In this document: in pieces, positions 1 to 10,140 of the stretch
How positions within the stretch are numbered: position 1 is the stretch's first letter
How the letters are laid out: each line of letters starts with the position of its first letter
Origin: Limnephilus marmoratus
Taxonomy: Eukaryota; Arthropoda; Insecta; Trichoptera; Limnephilidae
Assembly: GCA_917880885.1 (NCBI GenBank)
Contig: OU862927.1
Span: 36,855,571 to 36,919,570, forward strand
DNA: 64,000 nt
Direction of reading: 5' to 3'
Made by a program: the position numbers and the translations under genes
Notes under the pieces: generated by a model
Told to the model about the DNA's origin: nothing
Seen by the model: only the letters and a program-made list of their open reading frames with translations
Database searches by the model: none

Positions 1-150
1 GCCCGCTGCCTGAATTGAATATTTGAATTTCTCGGCTTTTCTCTACTATGATAAACATGTATTATACACATAAACCTTCCTCTTGAATCACTCTATCTAT
101 TGGTGAAAACCGCATGAAAATCCGTTGCGTAGTTTCATTTTATACTATGT
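1..150 (-). mobile_element. Helitron-like repeat fragment
   Basis: The window opens inside a repeat that recurs at 40955-41110 and, on the other strand, at 32615-32760. Shared landmarks are a GCCCGCTGCCTGAATTG segment and the phrase TCTATCTATTGGTGAAAACC followed by a CGCATGAAAATCCGTT segment. Such phrases are common in short non-autonomous Helitron-like insect repeats. No terminus is visible here because the element runs off the window, so the class is inferred. Confidence 0.5.
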
Positions 151-1187
151 AATGATTACAGTATTTTTAGACACGTTGTAACTGCTAGTATTATAATATT
201 GCAGATAAAAACTAGCTGCTAGGCCTTGCTGGTGGCTTTTAGTTCGGTTTTGCCCAGTTTAAGTGTTGGTGACCATTTTGTGACAATGAAATTATTCTAC
301 TTTTCTCAAATTTTCTAAAATAATATATTTTAAATATAACAGAAATCGGCGCTTGGTCAACAATGTAATAAATTGTGCATTAAGGAAACTGTTTTCACCG
401 CTTTTCTATTTTTCTTGAATATTTTACTCACCTAATAAAAATATAAGTAATGCAAAGTATTTTCCTTATTTACCTGTATTTTTGATTTTCACTTATTGTA
501 ATTTTGTTATTGTTTTACGTTAAACCTATTTTTCCTCTCATTTCTAATACGAAGGTATCTAATAGTAACCTTGCAACAACTTTATTATTATAAACTACAT
601 TTCGTTTAAATAAATGTCTGTTTTCTATATTCAATTCAAGATAACGCGAGGCATAATAAATCTCACCATTCAAGGAGCTCTTACTTGGAAACCCATTGCG
701 GCGATGCACCAGTCCTTGAAACATTCGAAATCGGAAGGGGCGGGGCGTTTTAGGAGAGATTATAACAGACAAGACAATCAATAAAAAGAAAGAAGGAGTT
801 GGTACTACGATCGAGTTATTTCGAGCTGCAATCTTCAGGGTAAAGATTGTCCTGATAGTAGGAAAAAATACCACAACAAGAAAAAAAAAATACGACGCAC
901 TAAAAATAATTGCACGAATCCAACCATAACATAAAACTTAATATTAATGATCGAAAAATAAAGCATTTAGTAATGCCATAATAAACATGCAAGGAAGCTG
1001 ATGATATTTTTCATTCATTTATCTATTAACAAAAAAGTGTCTGATTACATAACATTGTCGCCTGATCTTGAAAGCTTGCGACATCTATCGCTGTCGCATT
1101 GGTTGATATACATAAATACACGACACCTGCACGAAATATAATTCTCTCAAGTTATTTTGTTTTGTCTTGTACTTTTAAATAATAATA
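151..1187. other. AT-rich intergenic DNA with one unexplained ORF
   Basis: No recognisable gene or repeat end was found. The minus strand has a 119-codon ORF (515-874). Its middle, around 665-770, is noticeably more GC-rich, reads MFQGLVHRRNGFPSKSS from an ATG near 722, and is followed by GTGAGA, which could act as a splice donor. This could be a short first exon on the minus strand, but no family is recognised and no partner exon is seen, so it is not called as a gene. Confidence 0.3.
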
Positions 1188-1189
1188 TA

Positions 1190-2149
1190 AAAGGTTTCCC
1201 AAAAGAAAGTTGATATTTAGTGGAGCGATTTAAAAAAAAGTAAGGGTTCTATCGAAAACATGTTTATTAAATAATACTAAAATTCACAATTTGGGAATTT
1301 ATTTATGAAAAATAATATCGTCCAAATGTAAACCCTCACGTTTGCGGCAATCATTTAATCAAAAAGTAAAATTTCTTATGACGGCTCACCAGGTAGGCTT
1401 CGTGATGGCTGCCATTTCGTGACGGATATTTTCTTTTAATTGCATCAGGGAAGTCGGATTTTTGGCGTACACTTTAGATTTGAGATAACCCCACAGGAAA
1501 AAGTCCATAGGGGTTAGGTCAGGACCACGAGGAGGCCAATTTATGTCACCTCTCCTGGAGATCAATTTGCCAGGGGAAATTTCACGAACATATGGCAGAG
1601 ACGTATTGGACGTACGTAATGTTGCTCCGTCTTGCTGGAACCATGTTCTTTGGTTTTAGCCAGTAAGTTTGTAGGGGTACAGCATTAGGTCTTTGTGCAA
1701 AATGCTGTGTAACTATGATATATGCATATTTAAAGCACTTGCGGGCTTCCGAATCGAAAAGTTTGAGTCGTCACAAAAAGATTGATAAACACTCTCTACG
1801 TTTTCTACCGTTATCGATGACCTTGGTTGCCCGGATTTTGGTTTTGCCAGCGTTGTACCGTTCTCTTCCAAACCTTTTGATCCATTTTCGAATGAGACGA
1901 ATGCTTGGCGCATCATTGAATTGACGAAAACCTCAAATATTGCAGAATCTTCTACGCGCTACAGTCGCCGAATCACCATTTTTTGTAAAACTCACGCACC
2001 CACAACGCGCGGTCGCTCCCGAGAAATGCTTTATTGCGACTTAATTCCCAAGAGCCAGACTACTGATTAAAATACCCCCCGGGGCCCCTCTGAAAAGTTG
2101 CGTTCACACAGAAAGCAAAACAAATATCAACTTTCTTTTGGGACACCTG
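1190..2149 (-). mobile_element. Internally deleted mariner-like transposon
   Basis: The two ends are inverted repeats of about 27 bp built on CCCAAAAGAAAGTTGATATT, and both are flanked by TA (1188-1189 and 2150-2151), the usual mariner/Tc target. The minus strand encodes transposase pieces: an N-terminal part (ENGSKGLEENGTTLAKPKSG, about 1713-1916) and, nearer the left end, catalytic-region fragments including WFQQDGAT and NWPPRGPDLTPMDFFLWGY (about 1480-1650). The pieces are in different frames with stops. At about 960 bp the unit is shorter than an intact mariner of about 1.3 kb, so the central transposase has been lost. It is non-functional. Confidence 0.85.
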
Positions 2150-2151
2150 TA

Positions 2152-2784
2152 TATGAATTAATGTGAACCACGCACGTTGCAAATGAAAACGATAATTTCC
2201 CATACGCTGAATAATAAACATTTGAAAGACGAGTAGTTAATTTTTAATTAGGGAACTATTTATGTACGTAGCGTGGTACGTCATTAATTTACTCTAATAT
2301 CATAATTAGATTTATTTCGTAAGAGTAAATGGTAACATAAGAACTTTTTTGTTATGTTTTAAGTGTTGATAAAATAATAATAATTCAATTCGATGAAGAC
2401 TGCTCATGAAATTGGTTAAAACTGACTTGATTATTGGAAAATTTCAAATTAAAATAAAGTCCCACTGTAGTTCACAGTCTTTGAATACATTTTATGAGTC
2501 GAGATACAGGACCGCAATTATTCACAGTTGAATTTGCAGTCAGTTCAAAGAGTTGAACATCTAGATCTTTAACCCACATTCATTTTATTGGATTCTGTAT
2601 GCTCTCGTACGGTTTGCGGTTTTGATTTATGTATTTATTATTTTCATTATTATTAGTTCTGTTGTGGACTGCGTCAACAACGTAAGATAGGGAAATATCG
2701 CACAAGATATGGTATAAGAATAATCGTGCAGTTTTAAATGAATCACGCCACCCCCCATTAAAGAAACCAGGCAAAGCACTATGC
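2152..2784. other. AT-rich DNA, nothing recognised
   Basis: Short chance ORFs only. No terminal repeats, splice-bounded exon or RNA gene could be supported. Confidence 0.4.
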
Positions 2785-3110
2785 AGTCAAGTTTAGAGAT
2801 GAGTCTATAATTTTTTATATCGCTCTTACAACCTTTCTTAAAGATGGGAATTAAAAAAGCCATCTTCCATTTGATTGGAAAAATACCATCTTGTAGTGAT
2901 TTGTTGAAAAGTAGACTGAGTGGTCTGGCAAGGAAATCTCTGCATGTTTTGAAAAAAATGGGAGGAATACTATCAGCACCTGATCCCTTATTAGTTCTCA
3001 AATTCTTACATTTGATTAAAATCGCTGAATGCGAAGTATTGATCGTACCGAGGCATTCGTTACAGAAGTCTTCAGAGATTTGTGGAAAGTAGTTTGCATT
3101 GGGTGGTTTG
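2785..3110 (-). pseudogene. jockey-like LINE reverse transcriptase fragment (5' part of RT)
   Basis: One minus-strand frame runs about 108 codons through YKPPNANYFPQISEDF, the RT region-0/1 signature LRTNKGSGADSIPPIFFK, and IFKKGCKSDIKNYRLIS. This corresponds to the GPDxIPP...FL...PI.K.G...NYRPIS block of jockey/I-type LINEs. The active-site FADD block is absent because homology stops near 2785. It is a truncated copy without its own start codon. It lies just left of the Academ-like element, whose left end is at 3151. Confidence 0.8.
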
Positions 3111-3150
3111 TACCAGAAAAGAGCTCGCAGATAATTTGACCTTGGGTAGT

Positions 3151-3735
3151 TAGTCCAGTCAAGTTAAACATGAAAAGAGGGTTGTGCTTGCAAAAGGTCC
3201 GGTCATTCTGAATTTTTTATATGTTGTTAGGACCTAAACCAGTAATAAAAAAAAAAATTTGCAACTTCAAAAGTGCTGTGCGAGCGGCGGTGGATCCAAA
3301 AATCCAAGAAATTTTCGGATTTTTTTCAGTTTTTGCTCAATATCTCAGTGAAGGAAGGGTCTGACCGGTATAGATAGTATACATACTTTTAAAGTAGACT
3401 AAATTTACTACAATTTGAGACCAAAGCAAGCTATATACAGCCTTTGGTTTTCAAGATACAGTTCTTCGAAAATAGGTCATTTTTGTCAAAAAGTGAAATT
3501 TTTTCGAAATGGTCACTTATTTTGTAAAATATTTTCTAAAACACGTATCCCACATCAAATATTATATGAAATAAAATTGTAGTAAATTTAATTAGCTTTC
3601 ATTTAAAACTAGATTGATATCTGTAGACCTAACGGTTCTCTCAAGAACGCCAGATAACCAAAAAACAGTCATAGGCGGGTTTTGGGGGGAAATGCAAATA
3701 AACTGTTCTCCCGTCTTTTTATGGTTTTATTTATC
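3151..3735 (+). repeat. Left terminal inverted repeat of the Academ-like element
   Basis: This arm matches the reverse complement of 6191-6760 along almost its entire length, including the AAAAGGTCC...TCATTCTGAA segment, an A-run, the TATCTCAGTGAAGGAAG segment, AAAACACGTATCCCAC and CTAACGGTTCTCTC. Differences are scattered single-base changes and small indels. Similarity ends near TTTTTATGGTTTTATT. Arms this long could form a stem of more than 550 bp if transcribed through or extruded. Confidence 0.9.
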
Positions 3736-3952
3736 AAACAGTTTTTTTTTGTTATTGTTAACACATTTTTGATGAAAAAAAGAAAAGATAATACATCTAT
3801 CGGGAATTACGTCATCTTCAAATATTGTTTTATATACCTACATACTAAAATGCTTGTACAAACATCATGGTACCTACTGTAAGGACAAGTTATATGTACA
3901 CAAAAAATAAAACTATTATAAACCATGTAAGTATTGTGTCTTGGTTGCCAAA

Positions 3953-6130
3953 TCATGTCTTTCTTTTTATCTTAGATGGCCCGGGCTTAGGCTCGCACGA
4001 AGAATATGTCTCGATATCTGTGATGGACGCTGGGAGAGGCGCCCAGTCTGTAGTCGGGTCATCTTCATCGTCCGAGCATTTCAGCTCCACATCCGGAACG
4101 TTATTGCACAATTTTCCACCGTATGACTGACAGAGGACTGAGCAGTGGAGCCCAGCCTTTCTGCACGAGCAGCTCCCAGAGCATCCTTTCTTGCATTTAC
4201 ATGAAATTTTTCGCAGAAGGGCAGGAGGTGCGGGATCCATCGTGGTTGGGATGGGGGTGAGTCCTTGAGAAGACAGCTTCCACCCCCATTCAGTGGGATT
4301 CAAGTTGATTCCTCGCCACTTCTGTACTTGGAGGTAGCACCTTGCTGCATGGTGGCCTGCAGCATCTTTCGTCGGTGGCAAACGGGCGAGGTTTATGCTT
4401 GTTGAAGTGACAAACGTCTTATACCTCAGGAAATCCAAAGTATCCCTCGCGATGTCACCCCCATATAGAGCCACAAAGCACTTGATGCCTGCTTCACTTA
4501 TGGCTTGTGGGATGGAGTCTGGCCGAAGGAAGACCTCCACTTGCTCAGCAAGTGATTCACTCTTGCTCAGAAGTGTGGTGATTTTGGTCTTTCCTTGGCC
4601 AAACGGTGCTGAGGTGGTATCGCACCCGGTAAACGCGTGGGTAAATAGTACCGTTCCTGGTAATCGCCGGGAGCCCTGGTGATTGTAGGAGGTCATAGAG
4701 TAGTGACAGCAACCAGCTTCACCCTTGGTGCTCTTCTGAAGATAGACGTTTGTCTCTTCAGCACCTAAACCATTGAGAAGAGCGAGCAGGTCGACGTCTT
4801 CTCCCACTGTGACGACCCGATCGGCTACTGCTCTTTTTGAAAGCGCCATCATGACGATCTCTCGATCCGCATCTTCTTCGACAACAGCCACTTCTACTCC
4901 ATCCTTCTGAAGGGCGTCACAGAGAAGAGTTATAAGGCGTCTCTTATTGTTCTCATTGCCCAATACATGCTCTTGAGTAATTTGAATTACTGTGGATTCA
5001 TCGAACATCAATTCGTAGCTGGAATGAGCTGCGTAGCGCCGGAGTCTTTCCGCTGTTTTGGTGTTTTTTTGGTAGCATCTTCGGGTAGCCGTCAAAACGA
5101 TGGAGACGTTCTTCCCAAAGTGGTTTCAGACGTAGGTGGTTTAATGCGTCAAAAGTGCTCGAACCGTACTCTTCCGCTGCCACACGACCTTGTGCAAGAG
5201 GTAGCCACCATCCAAAATGACGTGAGTGCTGGCATCTATCGGCGTGTGGCTGAAAAGAGAAGTGAAGGCAGAGTACAGAGTAGATTTTGTGCCCTTGCGC
5301 ATCCCTTGTTCATTGAACAGAGACATCGGGAACGGGGCCAACTCATACTTGAAGTCATCCTGTAAATCCTGTTCAGATTGCTTTGTAATACACACTCGCT
5401 GGAAAATTGTGAGCGGATCCACAGCCACTCTTCTGTTTTTGTCCGGCAGTTTAACGGTTGAGGTGATCGATGCCAGCGTGGTAACTTTATTTTTCCGCTT
5501 TACTACTACCTTGTCGTACATTTGCCCCACAATCTTCATCACTCCCTTCGTTCCAACTCTCTGGGCTGTGTGGCAATTGATTTCAGGACCTGCCAATAAA
5601 CCACTACTGATAGAAATCAAACTGTCAGTTTTGCGAAATGGAGGGTGGAGAGTAAACCAGTTTTTTAGCTTTTCCACGTCACTATTATCTCGGATGATTC
5701 TAGAAGGTCTCACGTCTACATGCTGCTCTCCAGTAGGACATGAGATGCTGCAAAAACTTTCCAGTTCTTCACAAATGTTCAACATAAACACCATTCCTGT
5801 TGTCCACCTTGCCTGAACACTGTCGGAGATTCCCCTTCCTTGGGTCAACCCACCGTAGGTTTTCATGGATCGCATCAGCTTCTGCTCAATTGTTAGATCT
5901 GACCACAACCCAGACCAAAACTTGTCACACCGGCGAATGGTGAAGGGTCCTTTTGTGAACATGTCATATTAACTTTTATCCATCCGATCTTGTAGAGCCA
6001 TCATATCCTGAAGGTAGAGGTGCGCGCTCTTAGCATACAAAAAATGTCCAGCTGCGTGGAAAAAAGGGAGCATCTTGTGGATAGTGTACAAATGAAGGTT
6101 CCAATCACCAGCACGCTCTGCCTGGATGAA
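3953..6130 (-). pseudogene. Academ-like transposase/nuclease protein, broken
   Basis: Homologous reading starts near 6125 (QAERAGDWNLHLYTIHKML, then FFHAAGHFLYAKSAHLYL). It meets an in-frame TAA at 5969-5971 and continues in the same frame from 5968 (FTIRRCDKFWSGLWSDLTIE, GGLTQGRGISDS). It needs a frame change near 5150-5165 after HKVVWQRKSTVRAL and another near 5095 after RFDGYP. The last part, 5095-3953, is 380 codons. It holds an acidic PIN/XPG-like stretch (EEDADRE at residues 73-79, GEDVDLL at 98-104), an FTGCDTTSA block (155-163), and eight cysteines at 299, 301, 305, 309, 311, 318, 322 and 330. The flanks suggest a DNA-cleaving and DNA-binding role in transposition. The N-terminal half of a full-length protein is missing. 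The family is widespread in invertebrate genomes as uncharacterised proteins. Confidence 0.75.
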
Positions 6131-6190
6131 TAGTTTGAATAGATGAATAGATTGAATAGAATAGATGACTAATGGAATTAATTCACAACA

Positions 6191-6760
6191 CAATAAAACC
6201 ATAAAAAGACGTGAAAACAGTTTATTTGCATTTCCCCCCAAAACCCACCTATGACTGTTTTTGGTTATCTAGCATTCTTGAGAGAACCGTTAGGTCTACA
6301 AATATCAATCTAGTTTTAAATGAAAGCTAATTAAAATTACTACAATTTTATTTCATATAATATTTGACGTGGGATACGTGTTTTAGAAAATATTTTAAAA
6401 AATAAGTGACCATTTCGAAAAAATTTCACTTTTTGGAAAAAATGGCCTATTTTCGAAGAACTGTATCTTGGAAACCAATGGCTGCATATAGCTCGCTTTG
6501 ATCTCAAATTGTGGCAAATTTAGTCTACTTTAAAAGTATGTCTACTAACTATACCGGTCAGACTCTTCCTTCACTGAGATATTGAGCAAAAACTGAAAAA
6601 AATCCGAAAATTTCTTGGTTTTTTGGGTCCACCACCGCTCGCACAGCACTTTCGAAGTTGCAAATTTTTTTTTTATTACTGGTTTAGGTCCTAACAACAT
6701 ATAAAAAATTCAGAATGACTGGACCTTTTGCAAGCACGGATGTACATCTTGACTGGGCTA
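6191..6760 (-). repeat. Right terminal inverted repeat of the Academ-like element
   Basis: This is the reverse-complement partner of 3151-3735. It is the 5' side of the minus-strand gene, so any promoter of the element should lie in this arm. The open frame upstream of the recognisable protein enters the arm, but the apparent start there is only a TTG, so it is not evidence for the true start. Confidence 0.9.
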
Positions 6761-6763
6761 AGT

Positions 6764-7246
6764 CTATGGGCATCTCTTTCGGTATGTCGGTTGTGTTTTA
6801 GTATTTGCTTTTTGCAAATTTCTAGAAATCTTTTGCTATATGCCCATAGTTTGTTTCTTTCCGAGTATAATAATATAATGTGTTTTAACTATATTACCCA
6901 CGCACAGGCTGCGCCTTAGCGGGTTTCCGTTATTCCTTTGATTTTATAATATTGTATATACTAAATGTAAGAATTGGGAAAAATAAAGGAAAAAAACCTA
7001 AACGTTAAAAAGATTCCTCCAATAGCGTAAATTAATAATATGAAAGTACCGTTTTGTGAAGTGTGCCAAATACATTAAAATGCCAACGGTTCAAGGCCGA
7101 CTAGAGCATAGTACGGATTTTGATGTATCACGTGATCAAGTCAGTGCCATCGAGCAAAGATAGATGTTTGCAGGTGACGGCGATTGTTGTGTCGTTTTCA
7201 TTGATGATTTGAGTGTTTTAAAAAATATATATTTTTAATAAGAATA
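6764..7246. other. Intergenic, nothing recognised
   Basis: The segment GGCGATTGTTGT followed by GATGATTTGAGTGTT at 7175-7222 recurs imperfectly at 8986-9035, on the far side of the jockey copy. This may be a small duplicated or repeat-derived segment. No gene is supported. Confidence 0.3.
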
Positions 7247-7529
7247 CCTCACAAGAGTCTCAGCTGCTCCCGTCTGGAGTCAGTGAGACTATGGCATGCC
7301 CAATGAGGGTATGTTGTGAGGCTGAAGGTAGTGGGGAGGGGATGTGGAAGAGGAAGGTGGGGGGAGTACCTGTCTATTCAGATCTGGTCACCAAACACGA
7401 CTAAAGCCATTTCAAGCAATTTTTCAATTCTTGATGGTAGCCTTACACCAGGGCGATATTGAGAGTAACTTCCACTCTGGAACGTGCGGCAAATATACTA
7501 TATATTATTTTTAATGAATTAATTGTGAT
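7247..7529 (-). mobile_element. tRNA-derived SINE family A, truncated (tail and body)
   Basis: On the minus strand this reads the family A body: AATTAATT, the GCACGTTCCAGAGTGGAAG-type segment, ACCACCAT..., GTGACCAGATCTGAATAG, CAGCCTCACAACATAC, a GGGATGCCATAG-type segment and CCAGACGGGAGCAG. The tRNA-like head is missing. It ends exactly where the plus-strand jockey sequence begins (about 7530), so one element broke into the other. Confidence 0.8.
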
Positions 7530-7531
7530 AT

Positions 7532-8512
7532 ATGTATGTCAGTTACGGACACCATCTCTCTCACGAATACAAAACTAACTCCGGGATTCCCCAGGGATCG
7601 AATCTAGGACCCCTTCTCTTTCTCTTAATCATCAATGACATTGGCAACACCATAAACCACTCAAAATATCTCCTTTTTGCTGACGATATAAAACTTTTCA
7701 AAGCAATCAAAAGTTACATCGATTCCATTCTTCTGCAGAACGATCTTGATTCTCTTGTCAAATGGTCGGAACTGAACAACTTACCCTTCAGCATTCAGAA
7801 ATGCAGTGTCGTTACATTTACAAGATCCAAAGATACATTCCTGTTCCCCTACCACATTAATAAACATAAATTAACACGTAAAAATGAGATTCGAGACCTT
7901 GGCGTAATTTTTGAAGCAAATCTCTCTTTCAAATCCCATATATCTGATATTGTCTCCCGTGCCAACAAAATGCTTGGATTTGTTCTTCGTAATTCAAGAT
8001 CATTTACCAACGGAATCGCAATCCGAAGAACGTATGAAGCACTTGTTCGCAGTATCTTGGAATATAGCTCCATTATTTGGGCCCCTTCTGAGCAAAACCA
8101 TATTCTCGAAATAGAAAAAGTACAAAAGAGATTCATGCGTTACCTATATATGAGGGAATATATGTACTACCCTTTCCTGTATCCATCCTTATTCTTAGCA
8201 GGAATGCTCGATCTTAATACATTAGAAGCCCGCCGAAAAATATTTTTAGGAAAACATTTTTTTAAGATAATCTCTGGAACTATACATAATCCACCTATTT
8301 TGAAAGAAATTAACTTATATGTCCCAGACAAGTATACTCGTGGAAGGTCCCATACCCTTTTTTATGCTTCAAAAGCGAGGACTTCTGCCTATCAGAACGC
8401 GCCAGTCAACAGAGCGACTGAACTGCTCAACGAGTCTGCATTGACCATTGACATTTTTAACGTAACCTACAGGCAGTTTAACAATTATCTTTTGACGTAT
8501 GTCACAAAGTAG
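7532..8512 (+). CDS. jockey-like LINE reverse transcriptase C-terminal part, intact frame
   Basis: A 326-codon frame without stops encodes the second half of a jockey-type RT. It contains SGIPQGSNLGPLLFLLIIND (RT block 4), the catalytic LLFADDIKLF, the block KCSVVTFTR, LGVIF...SFKSHI, and the thumb or connection part with LEYSSIIWAP and EKVQKRFMRYLY. The enzyme copies LINE RNA into DNA at a nicked target. The 5' end (endonuclease and early RT) is missing, so the ATG at 7532 is internal to the original ORF. The stop is followed by about 120 bp of 3' UTR ending in an (AAAT)n tail near 8633. The uninterrupted frame suggests a young insertion. No upstream promoter is expected, so it is probably not expressed. 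Confidence 0.85.
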   Translation: MYVSYGHHLSHEYKTNSGIPQGSNLGPLLFLLIINDIGNTINHSKYLLFADDIKLFKAIKSYIDSILLQNDLDSLVKWSELNNLPFSIQKCSVVTFTRSKDTFLFPYHINKHKLTRKNEIRDLGVIFEANLSFKSHISDIVSRANKMLGFVLRNSRSFTNGIAIRRTYEALVRSILEYSSIIWAPSEQNHILEIEKVQKRFMRYLYMREYMYYPFLYPSLFLAGMLDLNTLEARRKIFLGKHFFKIISGTIHNPPILKEINLYVPDKYTRGRSHTLFYASKARTSAYQNAPVNRATELLNESALTIDIFNVTYRQFNNYLLTYVTK

Positions 8513-8634
8513 TGAAACTGACCTTTTTATGTGTTTTGCTATACTTTTTGTCTAATTTGTAATCTTCTCCATAATGTATTGGTGAATAACCGTTTTACGG
8601 AGAACATGAAAAAATAAATAAATAAATAAATATA
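8513..8634 (+). repeat. 3' UTR and AAAT-rich tail of the jockey copy
   Basis: After the stop come an ATGTATTGGTGAATAACCG-type segment and repeated AAATAAATAAAT, a simple-repeat tail typical of jockey insertions. It marks the 3' end of the 5'-truncated element. Confidence 0.6.
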
Positions 8635-8901
8635 ACACAAATAAGGGTGTATTTCACCATCCGCCTCATAGTATTATTATACGGTAACGTACATTTTACA
8701 TTAATTATACAGGATTTATTTATTGAAAAAGTATGAGTGTACTATTCGGCACTTGAACCTATGATTAATGGTTAGGTACATATAGGATAAGTTAGCCGAG
8801 TTATTTCACCAGTTGCGAGTATTGATTTGTTTATTTATTAACATGCTTATGTGTATAGATAAGATATGAGGAGTACGGTGAAATACCCCCTTAATCTAAC
8901 A

Positions 8902-8985
8902 AAATTTAATTGCTCGGGATTCGATTCCGCGACCTTCGGATTGCGAGCCAAGAGCCTTACCCCTCGACCATGCCGGCCGTAAGAT
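8902..8985 (-). mobile_element. tRNA-like SINE head
   Basis: The minus strand reads CATGGTCGAGGGGTAAGGC, an A-box-like segment, then GCGGAATCGAATCCCG, a B-box-like segment resembling GGTTCGAATCC, at tRNA-like spacing. The head resembles those of SINE copies at 45216 and 54520. The SINE body is absent or diverged. It is not called as a functional tRNA because a cloverleaf with CCA-side pairing is not evident. Confidence 0.55.
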
Positions 8986-8989
8986 GATG

Positions 8990-9935
8990 GCGATTGTTGT
9001 TGAGACTCGGTTTTGCTGATGATTTGAGTGTTGTTTTACTGCAAAATAAACAAACAGAGAGATCCAGAGTGATTAGACTATTTTTACTGAGCGATAGCAT
9101 TTACATAATTTGGCGGTCGCACGCCCAGGCCTGTACTCCAGTCGGCCTTGCAAAGGTTGTAGTGACGTTAGTAGACAAAAAAACTAATTCAATTTTTTGC
9201 ATTATTTTGAAAAAGCGTTTCTGCATTTTCAGCCGGAAAATCTGTTCCTATGAATTTTTCGAAGCCCATAATATATATTAGAAAAGCGGCTCATTCCGGA
9301 ATAATTCAATGATTTCTCGTAAAAACATCTTTTCATTTTACTATTTACTAATATAAATACAAATTTCGCAAGTTTCGCGGCTTCCCGAGTAAGTTAGTGA
9401 GTTTGTTTTGAAAACCTTGCCGTAACAAAGGAAGCCGTATTTTCGAATATCTGAAATGTCGGCAATTGCATTAACCGGCTGATATTTTTACCATGGCCTC
9501 AATCGGAATTACAACTCCTGATGTGTGATTCTATTTTAGGTCCCCTATCCGTTTTCCTCCAGCATATTTCAATATCTTTGGTTTTCCTCAATACAAATAC
9601 AGAATCAACATTAATATATTCGTATCCCTTATGGTCGAGAACAGAATGATGTATCTTTTTATGACTTCAGTAAATATTTGCTGACTTCAGTTAACATTTA
9701 TGCATTTGTACCACTGGACAGAAAATCAACAGAAGTGTCTAGCGGCTTGAAAGGAACTTGAAAACTGATCTCCCTTATTTAAAAAAATAACTTTTGATTC
9801 CTATGCCACATACTTTTGAGGTTAATTTTTGAAAAACATCGATTTTTAATAATATTATAAAATACAGGGTGAATTGCCCATTTTAAAAATACACGCGAAA
9901 AACTCTTATTTCCACTCAATTTATTTTTGACCGTA
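8990..9935. other. AT-rich intergenic DNA
   Basis: No coding similarity, paired termini or RNA gene could be supported. ORFs here are short and show no motifs. Confidence 0.3.
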
Positions 9936-10140
9936 ACCAGTTTTAGCCTATTAAGAGGGAATGACCAGAAAAAATTCTTTTCCACAAAGCTATGTTTTGA
10001 AATTTTAAGAAAATATGTTTATTTTTAGTATAATAAGGTTTTACCGTAGGTCGTTGGCAGATTTGTTAAATTTTCCATCAAAATTTTGCATTACACAACA
10101 CACATTTCAAATCATGCAGAAAAATAAATCAATAAATTAT
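9936..10140 (+). repeat. Diverged partial copy of repeat R
   Basis: The order TTAAGAGGGAATGACCAGA, TTTATTTTTAGTATAATAAG, GTTGGCAGATTTGTTAAATT, CACATTTCAAATCATGCAG is the same as in the longer copies at 36005 and 38008. This copy ends after about 200 bp. The class is unknown. Confidence 0.6.

Larger units (their letters stand above)
3151..6760 (-). mobile_element. Academ-like DNA transposon with ~575 bp terminal inverted repeats
   Basis: Two near-identical inverted arms (3151-3735 and 6191-6760) enclose a minus-strand gene remnant. The outer tips read TAGTCCAGTCAAG on the left and, reverse-complemented, TAGCCCAGTCAAG on the right. Both are flanked by AGT (3148-3150 and 6761-6763), consistent with a 3-bp target duplication. 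The encoded protein carries a PIN/XPG-like acidic segment and a C-terminal cluster of exactly eight cysteines. Together with 3-4 bp duplications, this is the combination described for the Academ superfamily. The superfamily name is from memory of the published description and is not checked by search. The copy is inactive: it has one stop, two frameshifts and a missing N-terminal half. Confidence 0.7.

Noticed and set aside
3682..3882. ORF starting inside the left arm of the Academ-like element
   Set aside because: It begins with TTG in the inverted repeat and mirrors the start of the opposite ORF; there are no protein features beyond the shared arm.
4395..5816. Plus-strand ORFs of 95-196 codons across the Academ-like gene
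   Set aside because: They are antisense shadows of the minus-strand protein, which carries the recognisable motifs.
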